A model generated the notes under the pieces. That model had not been told where the DNA came from and made no database searches. It worked only from the letters and a program-made list of their open reading frames with translations. From an uncultured Eubacteriales bacterium (lineage in GTDB: Bacteria > Bacillota > Clostridia > Peptostreptococcales > Anaerovoracaceae), in assembly GCA_902797195.1 (NCBI GenBank), contig CADBRY010000177.1, forward strand, positions 1 to 6,580: a stretch of DNA of 6,580 nt, written 5' to 3'. Numbering within the stretch: position 1 is the first letter of the stretch; every line of letters begins with the position of its first letter. The position numbers and the translations under genes are program-made. Positions 6,458-6,580 of the stretch are shown piece after piece.

Positions 6458-6486
6458 TTTACATACAGGAAGATATGCTCTATTAT
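6458..6486 (+). promoter_or_regulatory. Predicted promoter of the LysR-type regulator gene
   Basis: TTTACA (6458-6463), a 17-base spacer and TATTAT (6481-6486). Predicted start is near 6493, giving a leader of about 32 bases that contains TTGAGG before the ATG at 6525. An alternative -10 box, TATAAT at 6484-6489, would need a 20-base spacer and is less likely. Confidence 0.5.
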
Positions 6487-6524
6487 AATAATAGCAAAAA
6501 CGGATAAGTTTTGAGGTTATTACC

Positions 6525-6580
6525 ATGAATTTGAATCAGATAGAGAGTTTTCTCGCCATAACCAAAACTTTGAATTTTAC
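6525..6580 (+). CDS. LysR-family transcriptional regulator (partial, N-terminus only)
   Basis: Only 18 codons are in the window: MNLNQIESFLAITKTLNF, then the edge. This matches the start of the LysR winged helix-turn-helix domain, where a hydrophobic first helix of the form MxxxQLxxFLxVxxxxNF(T/S) is highly characteristic. GAGG at 6513-6516, 8 bases upstream, supports the start. LysR regulators often control the gene they diverge from, here fabF, across a 137-base intergenic region. The effector and the rest of the protein are outside the window. Confidence 0.8.
   Translation, partial: MNLNQIESFLAITKTLNF

Overview
The window reads as chromosomal DNA from an anaerobic bacterium, most likely a Gram-positive of the class Clostridia. 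This is an inference. It rests on an RnfB-type polyferredoxin, a CpaE/TadZ-like ATPase of the Firmicutes kind, a PF06695 small membrane protein, and sigma-70/SigA promoters close to TTGACA-N17-TATAAT. No rRNA, tRNA, CRISPR array, insertion sequence or phage gene was seen. The window is almost fully coding and has no gene-free stretch above 300 bases.

Layout. (1) Positions 1-941, minus strand: the N-terminal 313 residues of a cysteine-rich, soluble RnfB-like polyferredoxin whose C-terminus lies outside the window. It has its own promoter and a palindromic operator candidate. (2) Positions 1069-4506, minus strand: a probable two-gene operon. A CpaE/TadZ-like pseudo-receiver/ATPase protein comes first, and 33 bases later a 767-residue CPA2 cation:proton antiporter with two C-terminal TrkA-C domains. 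(3) Positions 4646-5110, plus strand: a 154-residue PF06695 membrane protein, divergent from the operon. (4) Positions 5146-6387, minus strand: a complete FabF-type 3-oxoacyl-ACP synthase, convergent with the membrane protein. (5) From 6525, plus strand: the first 18 codons of a LysR-family regulator, divergent from fabF.

How the genes work together. There is no single obvious pathway. The polyferredoxin is an electron carrier, the antiporter and small membrane protein act at the membrane, and FabF elongates fatty acids. The LysR-like regulator, divergent from fabF, is the natural candidate to control it. The CpaE/TadZ-like protein lacks any visible pilus or secretion genes and is instead coupled to an antiporter.

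The most interesting points are: three tandem RnfB-type Fe-S modules in one unanchored protein; an orphan lysine-less P-loop ATPase in an operon with an antiporter; and two genes (PF06695 and fabF) whose near-consensus promoters lie so close to the start codon that the transcripts should be leaderless or nearly so, while neighbouring genes have normal Shine-Dalgarno sequences. Nothing here is convincingly a wholly new system.
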